Part shown: one piece after another, positions 23,891-33,077 of the stretch
Layout of the letters: each line of letters starts with the position of its first letter
Numbering within the stretch: position 1 is the stretch's first letter
NCBI GenBank assembly: GCA_020435995.1
Contig: JAGQYO010000001.1
Coordinates: 62,001 to 126,000 of the forward strand
Direction: 5' to 3'
DNA: 64,000 nt
Source of the DNA: Flavobacteriales bacterium
GTDB lineage: Bacteria > Bacteroidota > Bacteroidia > Flavobacteriales_G > Salibacteraceae
Translations under genes and position numbers: made by a program
Notes under the pieces: generated by a model
Told to the model about the DNA's origin: nothing
What the model saw: the letters and a program-made list of their open reading frames with translations, nothing else
The model's database searches: none

Positions 23891-25735
23891 CTAAATACTT
23901 CTAACAAACTCCAAAAAAACTTTTTTATGCCGTTCCAAATCCATTTCTGGAGATAGGGCAACTCGAGCAATATAATCTTTATCGCCTTCTTTGGTGGTGC
24001 CCTGAGTAGATGTAGCGGGAATCGTCCAGTAACAACCTTTTAATTGTCCATAACTCACACAATACTTGCTTTCATTGGGTATTTCGGTAATCATAAGGTT
24101 GATGAGCTTGTGATTCAACTCCCTTTTGTATCTCTCTTTTTCTTCATCCGAGTTCCCTTTTGTGGGTAAGTCCAAGGAAAAAACCGATGGCGTAAATCCT
24201 TGTTTTGCCAATTCTTCTGAAACAAAATTGATTTTTGCGTTTGGCAATGTTTCGTGTATAAAATTCACAAACTCACGTGTGTTTCTATAAGCATTCGCAA
24301 TTCTCTGGTTCATGGAAGGCAGTTGTTGAGCTAAAATTTCATATTGAAGATGTGTAGCTTCATTATTACATAACGAAAGATGCAATTCAATTTTTTGCAT
24401 CAATGTATCTGTTTTTTCGTTTCCCACTACATAACCCGCGGTGCATTTCCCGCCACTTGGGAATTTGGAACCACTGGCGTATGAAATTGCCCTGACTTTA
24501 GAAAGAATTTCACCTTCACCCAAGAACAACACGTTCGGACAAAATGTTTGATCCAAAATAAACACAGGATCTATTGCCGCTTCACCTGTCGCTGTTTTAC
24601 GTTTTTTCGCCAAGGCATTTTTTAGTAGTATAAGATCTGGAACCTCTACTCGTGGGTTGGTTGGAATCTCAGCTATGATATAGGGAATAGCATCTTCATT
24701 TGCAATTTGAGTTAATACTGCTTCTATACTTTGTACCATATCGTTATCTCCATCAACTGGTAAGTCCACTACTTCGACATTAGTAAGACAAGCGGCCACC
24801 CGACGTGCTTGGTCATTTGTTCCACCATAACAATTTGGCGGTACCACAAATTTGATGGCCTTTTCTTTATGGTTTTCTTGCGCATGATGTACAAGCCCCA
24901 TCATTATGGCATATTGAACTGACAATCCACTAGAACCAACAAGGGGTTTTGAGGTTACGCCAGTAATTTTTTTAACTGAATTTTGAACGCTTGTTTTATG
25001 AACCGTAAAATTCTCCGCTTTTACATCAAAAGCTGTCTGCGCTGAAATCGATTTTAAAGCTGCATAACAATTGGCCGGTGTCATTGCGATGGTTTCTCTG
25101 CGACGAACATGTTGAATTTCAGATATATAATTTTTATTCTTTTCGCCGTTTACCAACAAAATACTACCGAGATGGGCGTATAGATTAATATAAAAATCAA
25201 TGTTTTCAGAAGGCGCAACTTTGGAAACATGAGGTTCATGAGATATTAATATTGTGCTTCCTTCGTGGTCAGGAATATCACTTACATCTTCAACCTGTTT
25301 TAAATCAAAATTATAACCATATACATTTTTTAAAATTTCACTATCAAATGAATCGGGCAATTGGTCCTTATAAAAAATTTTGGTGTTTTTATTTTCCAGA
25401 AGATTTTTTCTGAGAATAGCTAATGTAGGGGTAGTCTGCGACGAAAAACTGATGACGTTTTCTGATTTTAAATCATTCTGGTAAGCTATTGCCCATTCTA
25501 GAATGCATGACAAAGGATGACCTAGTCGAATATAGTCGTAGGCCGTGGGCAGCTCTTTAAGCGATAGAGAATTAGAATTGTTCCTTTTAAACAAAGCATC
25601 AAATTGATCAATAAATTGGGTTTTGGCTCGTTTTTCATCATATATATCAAGCCGATGTGTTGTTAAATTCAACCAGCCGCTAGGCATATTTTCTAACACA
25701 CCTTTGAGGTAATTTCGCATTTTATTATCTTCCAT
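23891..25735 (-). CDS. PLP-dependent enzyme, Cys/Met-metabolism (cystathionine gamma-synthase) fold, extended
   Basis: A 614-residue fold-type I PLP enzyme, longer than the usual 380-430 residues of the Cys/Met family. The extra length is an N-terminal region of roughly 230 residues (about 1-230) before the PLP domain. Visible PLP-domain elements are VGSSGLSVQYAIMMGLVHHA (cofactor phosphate region), VVPPNCYGGTNDQARRVA, AEIPTNPRVEVPD, the Asp in FILDQTFCPN, and YASGSKFPSGGKCTAGYVVGN around residue 420, where one of two lysines should form the Schiff base. The cystathionine-family assignment is from this C-terminal pattern; the reaction is unknown. It is encoded alone. Confidence 0.75.
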   Translation of the reverse strand: MEDNKMRNYLKGVLENMPSGWLNLTTHRLDIYDEKRAKTQFIDQFDALFKRNNSNSLSLKELPTAYDYIRLGHPLSCILEWAIAYQNDLKSENVISFSSQTTPTLAILRKNLLENKNTKIFYKDQLPDSFDSEILKNVYGYNFDLKQVEDVSDIPDHEGSTILISHEPHVSKVAPSENIDFYINLYAHLGSILLVNGEKNKNYISEIQHVRRRETIAMTPANCYAALKSISAQTAFDVKAENFTVHKTSVQNSVKKITGVTSKPLVGSSGLSVQYAIMMGLVHHAQENHKEKAIKFVVPPNCYGGTNDQARRVAACLTNVEVVDLPVDGDNDMVQSIEAVLTQIANEDAIPYIIAEIPTNPRVEVPDLILLKNALAKKRKTATGEAAIDPVFILDQTFCPNVLFLGEGEILSKVRAISYASGSKFPSGGKCTAGYVVGNEKTDTLMQKIELHLSLCNNEATHLQYEILAQQLPSMNQRIANAYRNTREFVNFIHETLPNAKINFVSEELAKQGFTPSVFSLDLPTKGNSDEEKERYKRELNHKLINLMITEIPNESKYCVSYGQLKGCYWTIPATSTQGTTKEGDKDYIARVALSPEMDLERHKKVFLEFVRSI

Positions 25736-25869
25736 TATTTCCGCAATTCGATCGGCCGGAAATCTACGTTAATTAGATTTATTTTAAAAGAATTGTTGGT
25801 GGTATTGTCTGTTTTAATGGTTTAATTACTGCATCAAAACTAATAGATTGTTTTACCCTTTTAAGTTTT

Positions 25870-26343
25870 TCATTGAATCATCTTTTGCAAATAATCACCA
25901 AGCAAATCTTCTAAGTTCTCTTGGTCTTGAAGTTGGTCGTATCTTACGTCCTGAGAAAAAAGTTGAGCTTTTTGTTCTTCTGAAAGAGTGAGTTCGAATA
26001 CAAACTCTTTGTATTTTTCATCTAACAGTCCGCTAGGGTTAATTATTCGCATGGAGGCAGAAAGAATTTCGGCCGAATCCAATGCTTTGATTTCATTTAG
26101 TGCATGAACCATTTCTGGAGCAAATATGCCAAACGAAGATTCGTAAAACTCTGAAAAACCTCCGTTAGTAACGGCTTGATTTAACCTCACTATAACGTAA
26201 ACCATTTTCTCGGGCACAGTAAGTTGCTGAACCACTTCATACCATTGTGTCCAGCTTTCCATATCGTATTCTGCGCCTTCCAGTCGTTGGTTGGCTGAAG
26301 TGAACAATCGGCTTACTAAGGCCCTATTAGAAATTTTCTCCAT
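25870..26343 (-). CDS. DMP19 family protein (DUF4375)
   Basis: A 157-residue soluble protein from ATG 26343 (an upstream ATG at 26370 would add nine residues). The core VYVIVRLNQAVTNGGFSEFYESSFG matches the V-N-G-G-F-x-x-F-Y signature of the DUF4375/DMP19 family, followed by an all-helical C-terminus. The family is named for DMP19, described as a DNA mimic, but most bacterial members have no known role. No catalytic residues are evident. It has its own divergent promoter region shared with the adjacent MORN-type gene. Base usage is ordinary. Confidence 0.72.
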   Translation of the reverse strand: MEKISNRALVSRLFTSANQRLEGAEYDMESWTQWYEVVQQLTVPEKMVYVIVRLNQAVTNGGFSEFYESSFGIFAPEMVHALNEIKALDSAEILSASMRIINPSGLLDEKYKEFVFELTLSEEQKAQLFSQDVRYDQLQDQENLEDLLGDYLQKMIQ

Positions 26344-26465
26344 TACCTTGTTTAGGATGTTGATGATCAATTTTCAACAGTTTCAAAACTACACCAAATG
26401 GCATCAGTGTATTCTGGTATGGCCATACGTTTTAACAGGCATAAAAACTGATAAATTTACCCGCT

Positions 26466-27356
26466 ATGACATTTCGAATTATATTGCACTCATTGGTTGT
26501 TATCAACTCATTAGTAGTAGTAGCACAAAATGATTCGATTCCTTTTAAATCTCGCCACCTTCAACAGGCATTAGCCAACTTAGATACACTAAACCACATT
26601 CCATATTTATATCCATGGGACTATCAGAGCCACAGTGAGGGGTTTGGAAAACCAGGAGAAAATGCCCTGCCCTATGTTGTAAAACAAGCTTACAGGCAAT
26701 ACCGACTTTTAGCTATTCCTGAACCTTTTCAACTAACAGGTAAACCTAGTTATCCACCTAATCTAGCAGATGGAACCTGGGGAATATTTAACGAAAGTGG
26801 ACGTGAAGCTGGAGCTCAGTTTAGTGTAAAAAACAACCTACTGCATGGAAAGTACAAAGCCTATTTTAGCGGAGCTGTACTTCGTTTTTTAATTGCGCCC
26901 TATTTTATCGATACCAATGCCGTTGTTGACTCCAGTATCTATACCATATATGGGCAATTTATAGGCGGTAAAAAAACGGGCAATTGGAAGTTAAAAACCA
27001 ACAAAGGAAAGAGTATGTTGACTTGGACTTATGATTCTTTGGGTGATTTTGTTTCTGACGATCCGGTTTTACAAAAACATTTCTTTCCCCAACTTATTCG
27101 CTACCAGTATGTATCCCAAGACTATAAAAAAATCATTCAAGGTTTTCCAAAGGAGATATATTTTGCTTTTAAAAATAACCCGAAAGGAAAACTACTGAAG
27201 GAGGGCCTGTATATGAAATATCATCCTAACGAAAAACTCGCCATCAAAGGAAAATATGAGAAAGGCATACAAACCGGAATTTGGAAATACTGGGACGAGA
27301 AAGGTAGGCTCATCCGCCAAGAAACTTGGAACGATGGACGATTAGAGGAAAAATGA
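26466..27356 (+). CDS. Secreted MORN-type (YwqK-like) repeat protein
   Basis: A 296-residue protein with an N-terminal signal peptide that appears to end at VVVAQ (about residue 21). The remainder has scattered MORN-variant strands: ADGTWGIFNESGREAG and, near the C-terminus, KYEKGIQTGIWKYWDEKGR, the G-x-W-x-x-Y-x-x-x-G pattern of YwqK-like proteins. In Bacteroidota such repeats form long beta-sheet tracks at the cell surface or in the periplasm; no activity is known. A second and larger MORN protein follows convergently, 31 bp after its stop, hinting at local duplication or a shared function. Confidence 0.75.
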   Translation: MTFRIILHSLVVINSLVVVAQNDSIPFKSRHLQQALANLDTLNHIPYLYPWDYQSHSEGFGKPGENALPYVVKQAYRQYRLLAIPEPFQLTGKPSYPPNLADGTWGIFNESGREAGAQFSVKNNLLHGKYKAYFSGAVLRFLIAPYFIDTNAVVDSSIYTIYGQFIGGKKTGNWKLKTNKGKSMLTWTYDSLGDFVSDDPVLQKHFFPQLIRYQYVSQDYKKIIQGFPKEIYFAFKNNPKGKLLKEGLYMKYHPNEKLAIKGKYEKGIQTGIWKYWDEKGRLIRQETWNDGRLEEK

Positions 27357-27387
27357 TAGTTTTTTTTTGTAAGGGTGTTTTATTAAG

Positions 27388-28944
27388 TTAATCTAATTCT
27401 GGTTTCACCCGCATACCATCCAATTTAATTTCCTTACCGTCTTTGTATTGAAATTTTAGTAGTGTGGTTCCGTCTTCATTATACCTCACCCACGTACCCT
27501 TTTTTAATCCGTATTCATGTTTACCTTCTAAGCTTTTTTCACCATTTGAATAGTAGTAAATGTGTTTTCCAATCGGCTGTCCATTTTCGTATTTACCTTT
27601 AAAACGCAAGGTTCCATCAAAATAATAATGCAGCCATTCTCCATCCATTTGCCCATTTACAAACTTTCCAATTTCACGATGATCGTTGAGTTGAAATTCC
27701 CAAGGACCGTCTTCCATTCCTTCTACATACTCACCTTGAGAAACCACTGTGCCCGAATCTGAATATTCTATAAATGGCCCATTTTCAATACCATAATAAT
27801 AATATTCGTCTCTCCATATTTTTCCTCCTTTAAAATACCATACCCAATGACCATCGTACAATTCGTTTTTAGTGTATGACCCTTTTTGTTCTACTTCGCC
27901 ATTGAGGTAGTAAAATATCCATTCTCCAAACCTTAGTCCCGCCTGATAATCTCCTTCTGCCCTCAAACTTCCATCCTCAAAATACTCCTTCCAATGGCCT
28001 GTTTTAATACCATCTTTGTCAGCAATTCCTTCTCCCATCAATTTTCCATCTTGATATACATAAGCGGCTACCACATTACCTGATGTATCAAAATCACGGC
28101 AAATTCCTTCTCGTTTTCCTGCTTTATTGTAATTACATATACTAGCCACCGATCCATCTTCATGAAATGTTTTTCTTATGTCTAAAAAATCAATTTCTTC
28201 AGCATTTTCAATGAGTTCACCACCAATGTATTTCACCGTATTAATCAACAAACCTTTTTCATTGTATTCTTTCCAATAGCCATCCTTGCGGCCAGCTATA
28301 TATCGTCCTTCCGTTTTTACTTGTTCGTTTTCGTAAAAATCTTTCCAAATACCCTGTTTTTCTCCTTTCGAATTTTTTCTGTTTATTTTTTCTCGTTTGT
28401 AAACAAAGCCATTTTTATATTCTATAATCTCCACTATTTTACCCATTTCATCATAGCCTATAGCAGTACCTTCTTGCCTTCCTTTCGAATAGGGTATTTT
28501 CTCTTTTATCCTTCCATTTTCATGATAGAAAAATACCCACCCATCAATGGTATCATTCACATAAGGCATTGATTTTTGTAAAAATCCTTCTATCGTATAT
28601 TCCTTGGTTTGACCTTGGCGTATGTTGTTTTTATAGGTTATTTCTTTTTGAAGCACTCCCTCAGCTGAATAAAATTTCCAAAGTCCAGACAACACATGGT
28701 TAAGTCTATTTCCCTCGCTTTTTAATACCCCTCCTTCGTAGTAGGTTTTCCAGTAACCTTCTGGTTTTCCATTTTTTAAATAACCCTCGCTGCTTTTTTC
28801 ACCGCTAGGAAATGTATACTCCACCTTTTCCATACCATTCGCATTGATGGTATCCTGAGCTTCACATTTATTCCACACCAAAACGCATAAAAACACACCA
28901 CTAAGTGCAAACCTTAAAAAATGGCTTTTTGAAGTAATGAACAT
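27388..28944 (-). CDS. Secreted MORN-repeat (YwqK-like) protein
   Basis: A 518-residue protein. The signal peptide runs to about residue 29 (VWNKCEAQ). Nearly the whole mature chain is tandem MORN-variant repeats of about 20-25 residues, with the recurring pattern G-x-W-x-x-Y-x-x-x-G-x-x-x-x-x-x-G-x-Y, as in EGYWKTYYEGGVLKSEG, GHWKEYFEDGSLRAEG and GEWIFYYLNGEVEQKG. About 18-20 units can be counted. MORN tracks form elongated beta-sheets that bind partners or membranes; the partner here is unknown. The start is clear because the signal peptide begins at the ATG. The gene is followed downstream (plus-strand left) by the convergent 26466 gene. Confidence 0.85.
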   Translation of the reverse strand: MFITSKSHFLRFALSGVFLCVLVWNKCEAQDTINANGMEKVEYTFPSGEKSSEGYLKNGKPEGYWKTYYEGGVLKSEGNRLNHVLSGLWKFYSAEGVLQKEITYKNNIRQGQTKEYTIEGFLQKSMPYVNDTIDGWVFFYHENGRIKEKIPYSKGRQEGTAIGYDEMGKIVEIIEYKNGFVYKREKINRKNSKGEKQGIWKDFYENEQVKTEGRYIAGRKDGYWKEYNEKGLLINTVKYIGGELIENAEEIDFLDIRKTFHEDGSVASICNYNKAGKREGICRDFDTSGNVVAAYVYQDGKLMGEGIADKDGIKTGHWKEYFEDGSLRAEGDYQAGLRFGEWIFYYLNGEVEQKGSYTKNELYDGHWVWYFKGGKIWRDEYYYYGIENGPFIEYSDSGTVVSQGEYVEGMEDGPWEFQLNDHREIGKFVNGQMDGEWLHYYFDGTLRFKGKYENGQPIGKHIYYYSNGEKSLEGKHEYGLKKGTWVRYNEDGTTLLKFQYKDGKEIKLDGMRVKPELD

Positions 28945-29436
28945 CTAATAATATTAAATAAAATAATTTTTTAAAAGTTTTAGTGTCTTTATTATGCTGT
29001 TCATACTGTTAGAAAAGAAAGCTCAAATCTATTGGTTTTATCGGTTGTCAATTTTTGATAACAACGAATGAACAATTGTATTTTGTTAATGATTTGAAAC
29101 CTAAATATTTGTTGAGGATATTAACAAACCCATTTTTTTAAATTAACAGAGAAATGACTCATAACTAAATTTAGATTTTTACTCTTTTTGGTCAACATTG
29201 TTGTCAATATGTTATCCTAAAATACATGCTAACTTTTAGTGCTTAATCCAATAAAAAAATCATCCAAAATCATTTTGATTAATGCAAGCAAAAGATGCAA
29301 GCATTTATCAACCTATATCAACAACTCAAAAAGGTGAAATACTCATAACTTGTTAAGTTATTAATAATCAGATATAAGATAAATTTAAGAGCGTAAGACC
29401 AACAGTATCTTTTAATTTTGACAAAAATAGGTGCTT
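28945..29436. other. AT-rich intergenic region with short repeats, no gene seen
   Basis: This 492-bp gap between divergent genes is the longest untranslated stretch in the window. It holds a hairpin-like repeat (GTTGTCAA ... TTGATAACAAC, 29044-29065), a second copy of GTTGTCAAT at 29200-29208, and a tandem direct repeat of ATGCAAGCA (29282-29290 and 29295-29303). Short TATCAAC-like tracts also occur. I see no ORF, tRNA or recognised ncRNA. It probably contains the promoters of both flanking genes. Confidence 0.6.
29413..29420 (+). promoter_or_regulatory. Candidate -7 box for rpiB (TAATTTTG)
   Basis: TAATTTTG matches TAnnTTTG 16 bp before the rpiB ATG, implying a very short 5' leader. No -33 TTG is seen at the normal distance. 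Confidence 0.35.
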
Positions 29437-29865
29437 ATGAAAATAGCTGTAGGAAGTGATCACGCTGGTTTTGATTTAAAAGTGGAAATACTTGAATTTT
29501 TGAGGCAAAAGGGAGTAGAAGTTGTTGATTTTGGACCAAGTAGTGCCGAAAGATGTGACTACCCAGATTTTGCTCATCCTGTTGCGAATGCCGTAGAAAG
29601 CGGCAAAGTAGATTTTGGACTGCTTATGTGTGGAAGTGGAAATGGAATTAATATGGCAGCTAACAAACATCAAGGAATACGATCTGCACTTTGTTGGGAA
29701 GAAGAAATTGCAGCTTTGGCTCGGCAGCACAACGATGCTAATATTTGTGCGCTTCCAGCTAGATATTTAAGTGTTGAAAAATCAAAGGCCATAGTGCAGT
29801 CGTTTATTAGCGAAAAATTTGAAGGTGGGAGACACCAACAGCGTATAAACAAGATTCCTGTTTAG
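29437..29865 (+). CDS. rpiB: Ribose-5-phosphate isomerase B
   Basis: Cytoplasmic pentose-phosphate enzyme interconverting ribose 5-phosphate and ribulose 5-phosphate (LacAB/RpiB family). The 142-residue chain from ATG 29437 shows the N-terminal VGSDHAGFDLK, the active-site MCGSGNGINMAANK with Cys65 as the proton-transfer residue, and RQHNDAN with His98, then a typical RHQQRINKI tail. A GTG at 29431 adds only two residues and is less likely. The next gene starts 5 bp after its stop, forming a short operon whose second product is an unrelated exported nuclease-like protein. Confidence 0.93.
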   Translation: MKIAVGSDHAGFDLKVEILEFLRQKGVEVVDFGPSSAERCDYPDFAHPVANAVESGKVDFGLLMCGSGNGINMAANKHQGIRSALCWEEEIAALARQHNDANICALPARYLSVEKSKAIVQSFISEKFEGGRHQQRINKIPV

Positions 29866-29870
29866 TTGAT

Positions 29871-30914
29871 GTGAAAAGTTTAGCATTTATTTATGTGAGT
29901 TTCTTATGCTCGTTAGGATTATTTGGACAAGACGATTTTGATGCAAAAGCAAGAGGGGATAAAGGAATTCGTGTAGTTTTTTACAACACAGAGAATTTTT
30001 TTGATATGCGTGACGACCCAAACAAACGCGACGATGAATTTACTCCAAGTGGAGACAAACATTGGGATCAGTGGAAATATAGAGAAAAAACAAGTAACCT
30101 AGCAAAGGTTATCACAGCTGTTGGTGGATGGGAGGCTCCTGAAATTGTTGCGTTTTGCGAGCTAGAAAATGCAGATGTACTTCAAACCCTTATTTTCGAA
30201 AAACTTTTGATTGATAAAAAATATAAAATTGTTCACTATGAATCTCCAGATCGCCGTGGAATTGATGTGGGTTTAATTTATCGCACTGATAAAATTAATA
30301 TAGTGCACTCGGAACCTATAGCAATTCATTTTCCCTGGAGTGAAAATCATAAAACCCGTGATATACTATACACCACATTTACTAGCAATATCGCTGATAC
30401 CATTCATTTTTTTGTGAATCATTGGCCGAGCAGATGGGGTGGACAACTAGAAAGCGAGCCAGGAAGAAAATTTGTAGCTAGCGTGTTAAAATCAAAGGTG
30501 GATTCAATTCAACATGCGCTACCAAATGCAAAGATTTTAATAGTTGGAGATTTTAATGATACACCAGTCAATGAAAGCTTAACCTTGGTTTTGGAAGCTA
30601 AAAAAGACACTACATCAACAAATTCTACTGATTTAATCAACCTTATGTATGCTTATGAAGGAATTACCGGAACTCATAAATACCAGGGTCAATGGGGTGT
30701 TTTGGATCAAATAATTGTTTCTAAATCGTTTTTTATTTCTCATCACGGATGGACAATAAAAGATGGAAAAGGCAGAATTTTTAATGCTCCATTTTTACTC
30801 GAACCCGATGAAAAATACCACGGCAATACAGTTAGCCGCACTTATCAAGGTATGAAATATATAGGTGGGTATAGCGATCATTTACCTATCTATATTGATT
30901 TATTGAAGGAATAA
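29871..30914 (+). CDS. Exported endonuclease/exonuclease/phosphatase-family protein
   Basis: A 347-residue EEP-fold metal-dependent phosphodiesterase with a signal peptide ending near SLGLFGQ (residue 20), so it is exported. Catalytic landmarks are YNTENFFD at the start of the fold, the acidic ELEN that binds metal, NHWPSRW, GDFNDTPVNES, and the terminal YSDHLPIYIDL with the catalytic Asp-His pair. The family includes nucleases and lipid phosphatases; extracellular or periplasmic DNA or RNA hydrolysis is the inferred role. It starts with GTG five bases after rpiB and ends before a bidirectional terminator and tRNA-Cys. Confidence 0.85.
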   Translation: MKSLAFIYVSFLCSLGLFGQDDFDAKARGDKGIRVVFYNTENFFDMRDDPNKRDDEFTPSGDKHWDQWKYREKTSNLAKVITAVGGWEAPEIVAFCELENADVLQTLIFEKLLIDKKYKIVHYESPDRRGIDVGLIYRTDKINIVHSEPIAIHFPWSENHKTRDILYTTFTSNIADTIHFFVNHWPSRWGGQLESEPGRKFVASVLKSKVDSIQHALPNAKILIVGDFNDTPVNESLTLVLEAKKDTTSTNSTDLINLMYAYEGITGTHKYQGQWGVLDQIIVSKSFFISHHGWTIKDGKGRIFNAPFLLEPDEKYHGNTVSRTYQGMKYIGGYSDHLPIYIDLLKE

Positions 30915-30946
30915 AAAAAATCTCCACCCTTTCGAGTGAAGATTTT
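30913..30946. terminator. Bidirectional terminator
   Basis: A-run, TCTcCAC, loop, GTGaAGA, T-run. It serves the exported EEP gene on the plus strand and tRNA-Cys on the minus strand. Confidence 0.85.
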
Positions 30947-30952
30947 TAGAAG

Positions 30953-31023
30953 AGGTTCCGAGCGGATTCGAACCGCTGTAGATGGTTTTGCAGACCACTG
31001 CCTAGCCACTCGGCCACGGAACC
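30953..31023 (-). tRNA. tRNA-Cys (GCA)
   Basis: The minus strand folds as a cloverleaf: acceptor GGTTCCG/CGGAACC, anticodon loop TCTGCAA giving GCA, T-loop TTCGAAT, discriminator U as in tRNA-Cys. No CCA is encoded. It is 71 nt, with a short variable loop typical of tRNA-Cys. Confidence 0.95.
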
Positions 31024-31073
31024 TTTTATGCGGCTGCAAATGTATATAAAACCGCCGCTAATGGAACAAGCTT

Positions 31074-31424
31074 TTATCCATCTATTGTGATACTCACCGC
31101 GTCAAATTTTGCATCTATGCGAGCTGTAAGCTTTTTGATGGTCACTTTTACTCGGTTAATATCTCCTGATTCAGACCTTATTGCTTTTATTAATCTGAGC
31201 GCTACGTGTTCTAATAACTTAGATCTGATAGCCATTTCTCTTTTGGCAATGTCAATAATTTTTGAATAGTCCAAGGTGTCATCAATATCATCGGAATTGG
31301 CTGCATGATACAAATCCATTGAAATATCAATGTCCAACTCAAATTCGTTTCCTTCTTGCTCTTCAATAGGATACATGCCGTGAAATCCATGAATTTTTAA
31401 TCCATGTACCGATATTTTGTGCAT
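31074..31424 (-). CDS. folB: Dihydroneopterin aldolase
   Basis: Folate-pathway enzyme of 116 residues that cleaves 7,8-dihydroneopterin to 6-hydroxymethyldihydropterin and glycolaldehyde. The HGFHGMYPIEEQEGNEFELD segment carries the substrate-binding Glu at about residue 22, and KLTARIDAKFDAVSITI near the C-terminus has the strand and Lys expected of this octameric fold. Its ATG overlaps the gltX stop as TAATG, so the two are translationally coupled, with gltX first in the operon. It ends 50 bp from the tRNA-Cys gene on the same strand. Confidence 0.88.
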   Translation of the reverse strand: MHKISVHGLKIHGFHGMYPIEEQEGNEFELDIDISMDLYHAANSDDIDDTLDYSKIIDIAKREMAIRSKLLEHVALRLIKAIRSESGDINRVKVTIKKLTARIDAKFDAVSITIDG

Positions 31425-32947
31425 TATCTCAGTTTTTTTAATCCCGATTCAATTCTAGAAATAACTTCATCTTTACCAATCAAAGCACAGATAGCAGACA
31501 TGGATGGTCCCATACCTTTTCCCGTTACGAGAAGTCTAAATCCTGGCATTACCTTACCAAAGCCATATCCATTTGAATCCAAAAACTTTTTGAATTCCAT
31601 TTCAATATGATCTTCATTAAAATCCGCGATGTTTAATAGAATAACCTTCAATTGTTCGATAATGGCAGCGGTATCGGGCTTCCATTTTTTGGCAACCGTA
31701 TCAGAGTCTAATTCTTTAGGAGCCTCAAAATAAAAGGATTCATCTACCATTTCTTCAATAAAGGTGGCTCGTTCTTTTTGTAAACCACAAAAGGTTTCGA
31801 GAAAGGATTGCGATGCAGAATATCCCTTTTTATCCAAATACGGTTTAACCAATTCCGCTAATTCTTGATTTGATTTGGCTCGCAAGTATTGTTGGTTAAA
31901 CCACTTGGTTTTGTCTGCATCGAATTTTGCACCTGCCTTACCCACTCTTTCTAAGGTAAAATCAGCAATTAACTCATCAATGGTATATAATTCTTTTTCT
32001 GTACCAGGGTTCCATCCCAAAAAAGCCAACATATTAATGAATGCTTCTGGAAAATATCCCTTCTGACGATAACCCGAAGAAACTTCACCACTTTCGGGAT
32101 CCGTCCATTCTAATGGAAAAACAGGAAAACCCAAGCGATCGCCATCTCGCTTGCTGAGTTTACCATTGCCATCGGGTTTTAGTATAAGTGGTAAGTGTGC
32201 AAACGAAGGCATGGAATCTTCCCAACCCAAAGCCCTATAAAGCAATACATGTGTAGGAGCTGATGGCAGCCATTCCTCACCTCTGATGACGTGTGTGATT
32301 CGCATGGCATGGTCATCTACCACATTAGCCAAATGGTAGGTAGGCATTCCATCTCCCTTGAACAACACCTTATCATCAATATTAGAGGTATTTACAACCA
32401 CCCATCCGCGTATTAAATCATGGAGGCGCAATTCCTCATTTCTTGGAGCTTTTAATCGCACTACATAAGGATCACCGTTGGCTAAACGTTGTTTTACCTC
32501 GTCTTCAGATAGAGTAAGGGAGTTTTTCATCGCCGATCGGGTAATAGAATTGTATTGCCAATTAGGCATTTTCATTTCCTTAGCCCGGTTTCGTACTTCG
32601 TCAAGCTCTTCGGGTGTGTCGAAAGCATAATAACCCCAGCCCGAATCAATGAGTTGCTGCGCATATTTTTTATAAAAATCTTTTCTTTCACTTTGACGAT
32701 ATGGGCCACAATCACCAGGATTTTCTGGACCTTCATCAGCAGTTAAACCAACCCATTTTAGCGAGTCGAGAATATATTGTTCAGCTCCTGGAACATATCG
32801 TGTTTGGTCGGTATCTTCTATTCTTATAAGAAAATCACCACCATTGTGCTTGGCAAAAAGGTAATTGTATAGGGCTGTTCTCACTCCGCCCATGTGTAGA
32901 GGTCCTGTGGGACTGGGGGCAAATCGAACACGTACTTTTTCTGACAT
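31424..32947 (-). CDS. gltX: Glutamate--tRNA ligase
   Basis: Class I aminoacyl-tRNA synthetase, 507 residues from ATG 32947. VRFAPSPTGPLHMGGVRTAL contains the HIGH-type ATP site (HMGG), LIRIEDTDQTR the glutamate-binding region, and KLSKRDGDRLGFPVF the KMSKS-type loop (LSKRDG). The C-terminal helical anticodon-binding region follows. The size is normal for a bacterial GluRS. An upstream in-frame codon at 33034 would add 29 residues of no known fold, so the internal ATG is chosen. folB is coupled downstream. If the genome lacks GlnRS, this could be a nondiscriminating enzyme; that cannot be seen here. Confidence 0.95.
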   Translation of the reverse strand: MSEKVRVRFAPSPTGPLHMGGVRTALYNYLFAKHNGGDFLIRIEDTDQTRYVPGAEQYILDSLKWVGLTADEGPENPGDCGPYRQSERKDFYKKYAQQLIDSGWGYYAFDTPEELDEVRNRAKEMKMPNWQYNSITRSAMKNSLTLSEDEVKQRLANGDPYVVRLKAPRNEELRLHDLIRGWVVVNTSNIDDKVLFKGDGMPTYHLANVVDDHAMRITHVIRGEEWLPSAPTHVLLYRALGWEDSMPSFAHLPLILKPDGNGKLSKRDGDRLGFPVFPLEWTDPESGEVSSGYRQKGYFPEAFINMLAFLGWNPGTEKELYTIDELIADFTLERVGKAGAKFDADKTKWFNQQYLRAKSNQELAELVKPYLDKKGYSASQSFLETFCGLQKERATFIEEMVDESFYFEAPKELDSDTVAKKWKPDTAAIIEQLKVILLNIADFNEDHIEMEFKKFLDSNGYGFGKVMPGFRLLVTGKGMGPSMSAICALIGKDEVISRIESGLKKLR

Positions 32948-33077
32948 TATAAGCTTGTTTTTAAAGGAGTGCAAAAATACATTTTTGAGGTAGAGAGGGT
33001 TAAAAACGTTTAAAAGGTGAAGGGGTAAAACCAATAGCTAGTAATGTCTTTATCTTCGCCAGTTCTAAGAGCAATTA

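Noticed and set aside
28945-29436. TATCAAC tracts as DnaA boxes or a replication origin
   Set aside because: None matches TTATCCACA closely, and no dnaA or dnaN gene is adjacent.
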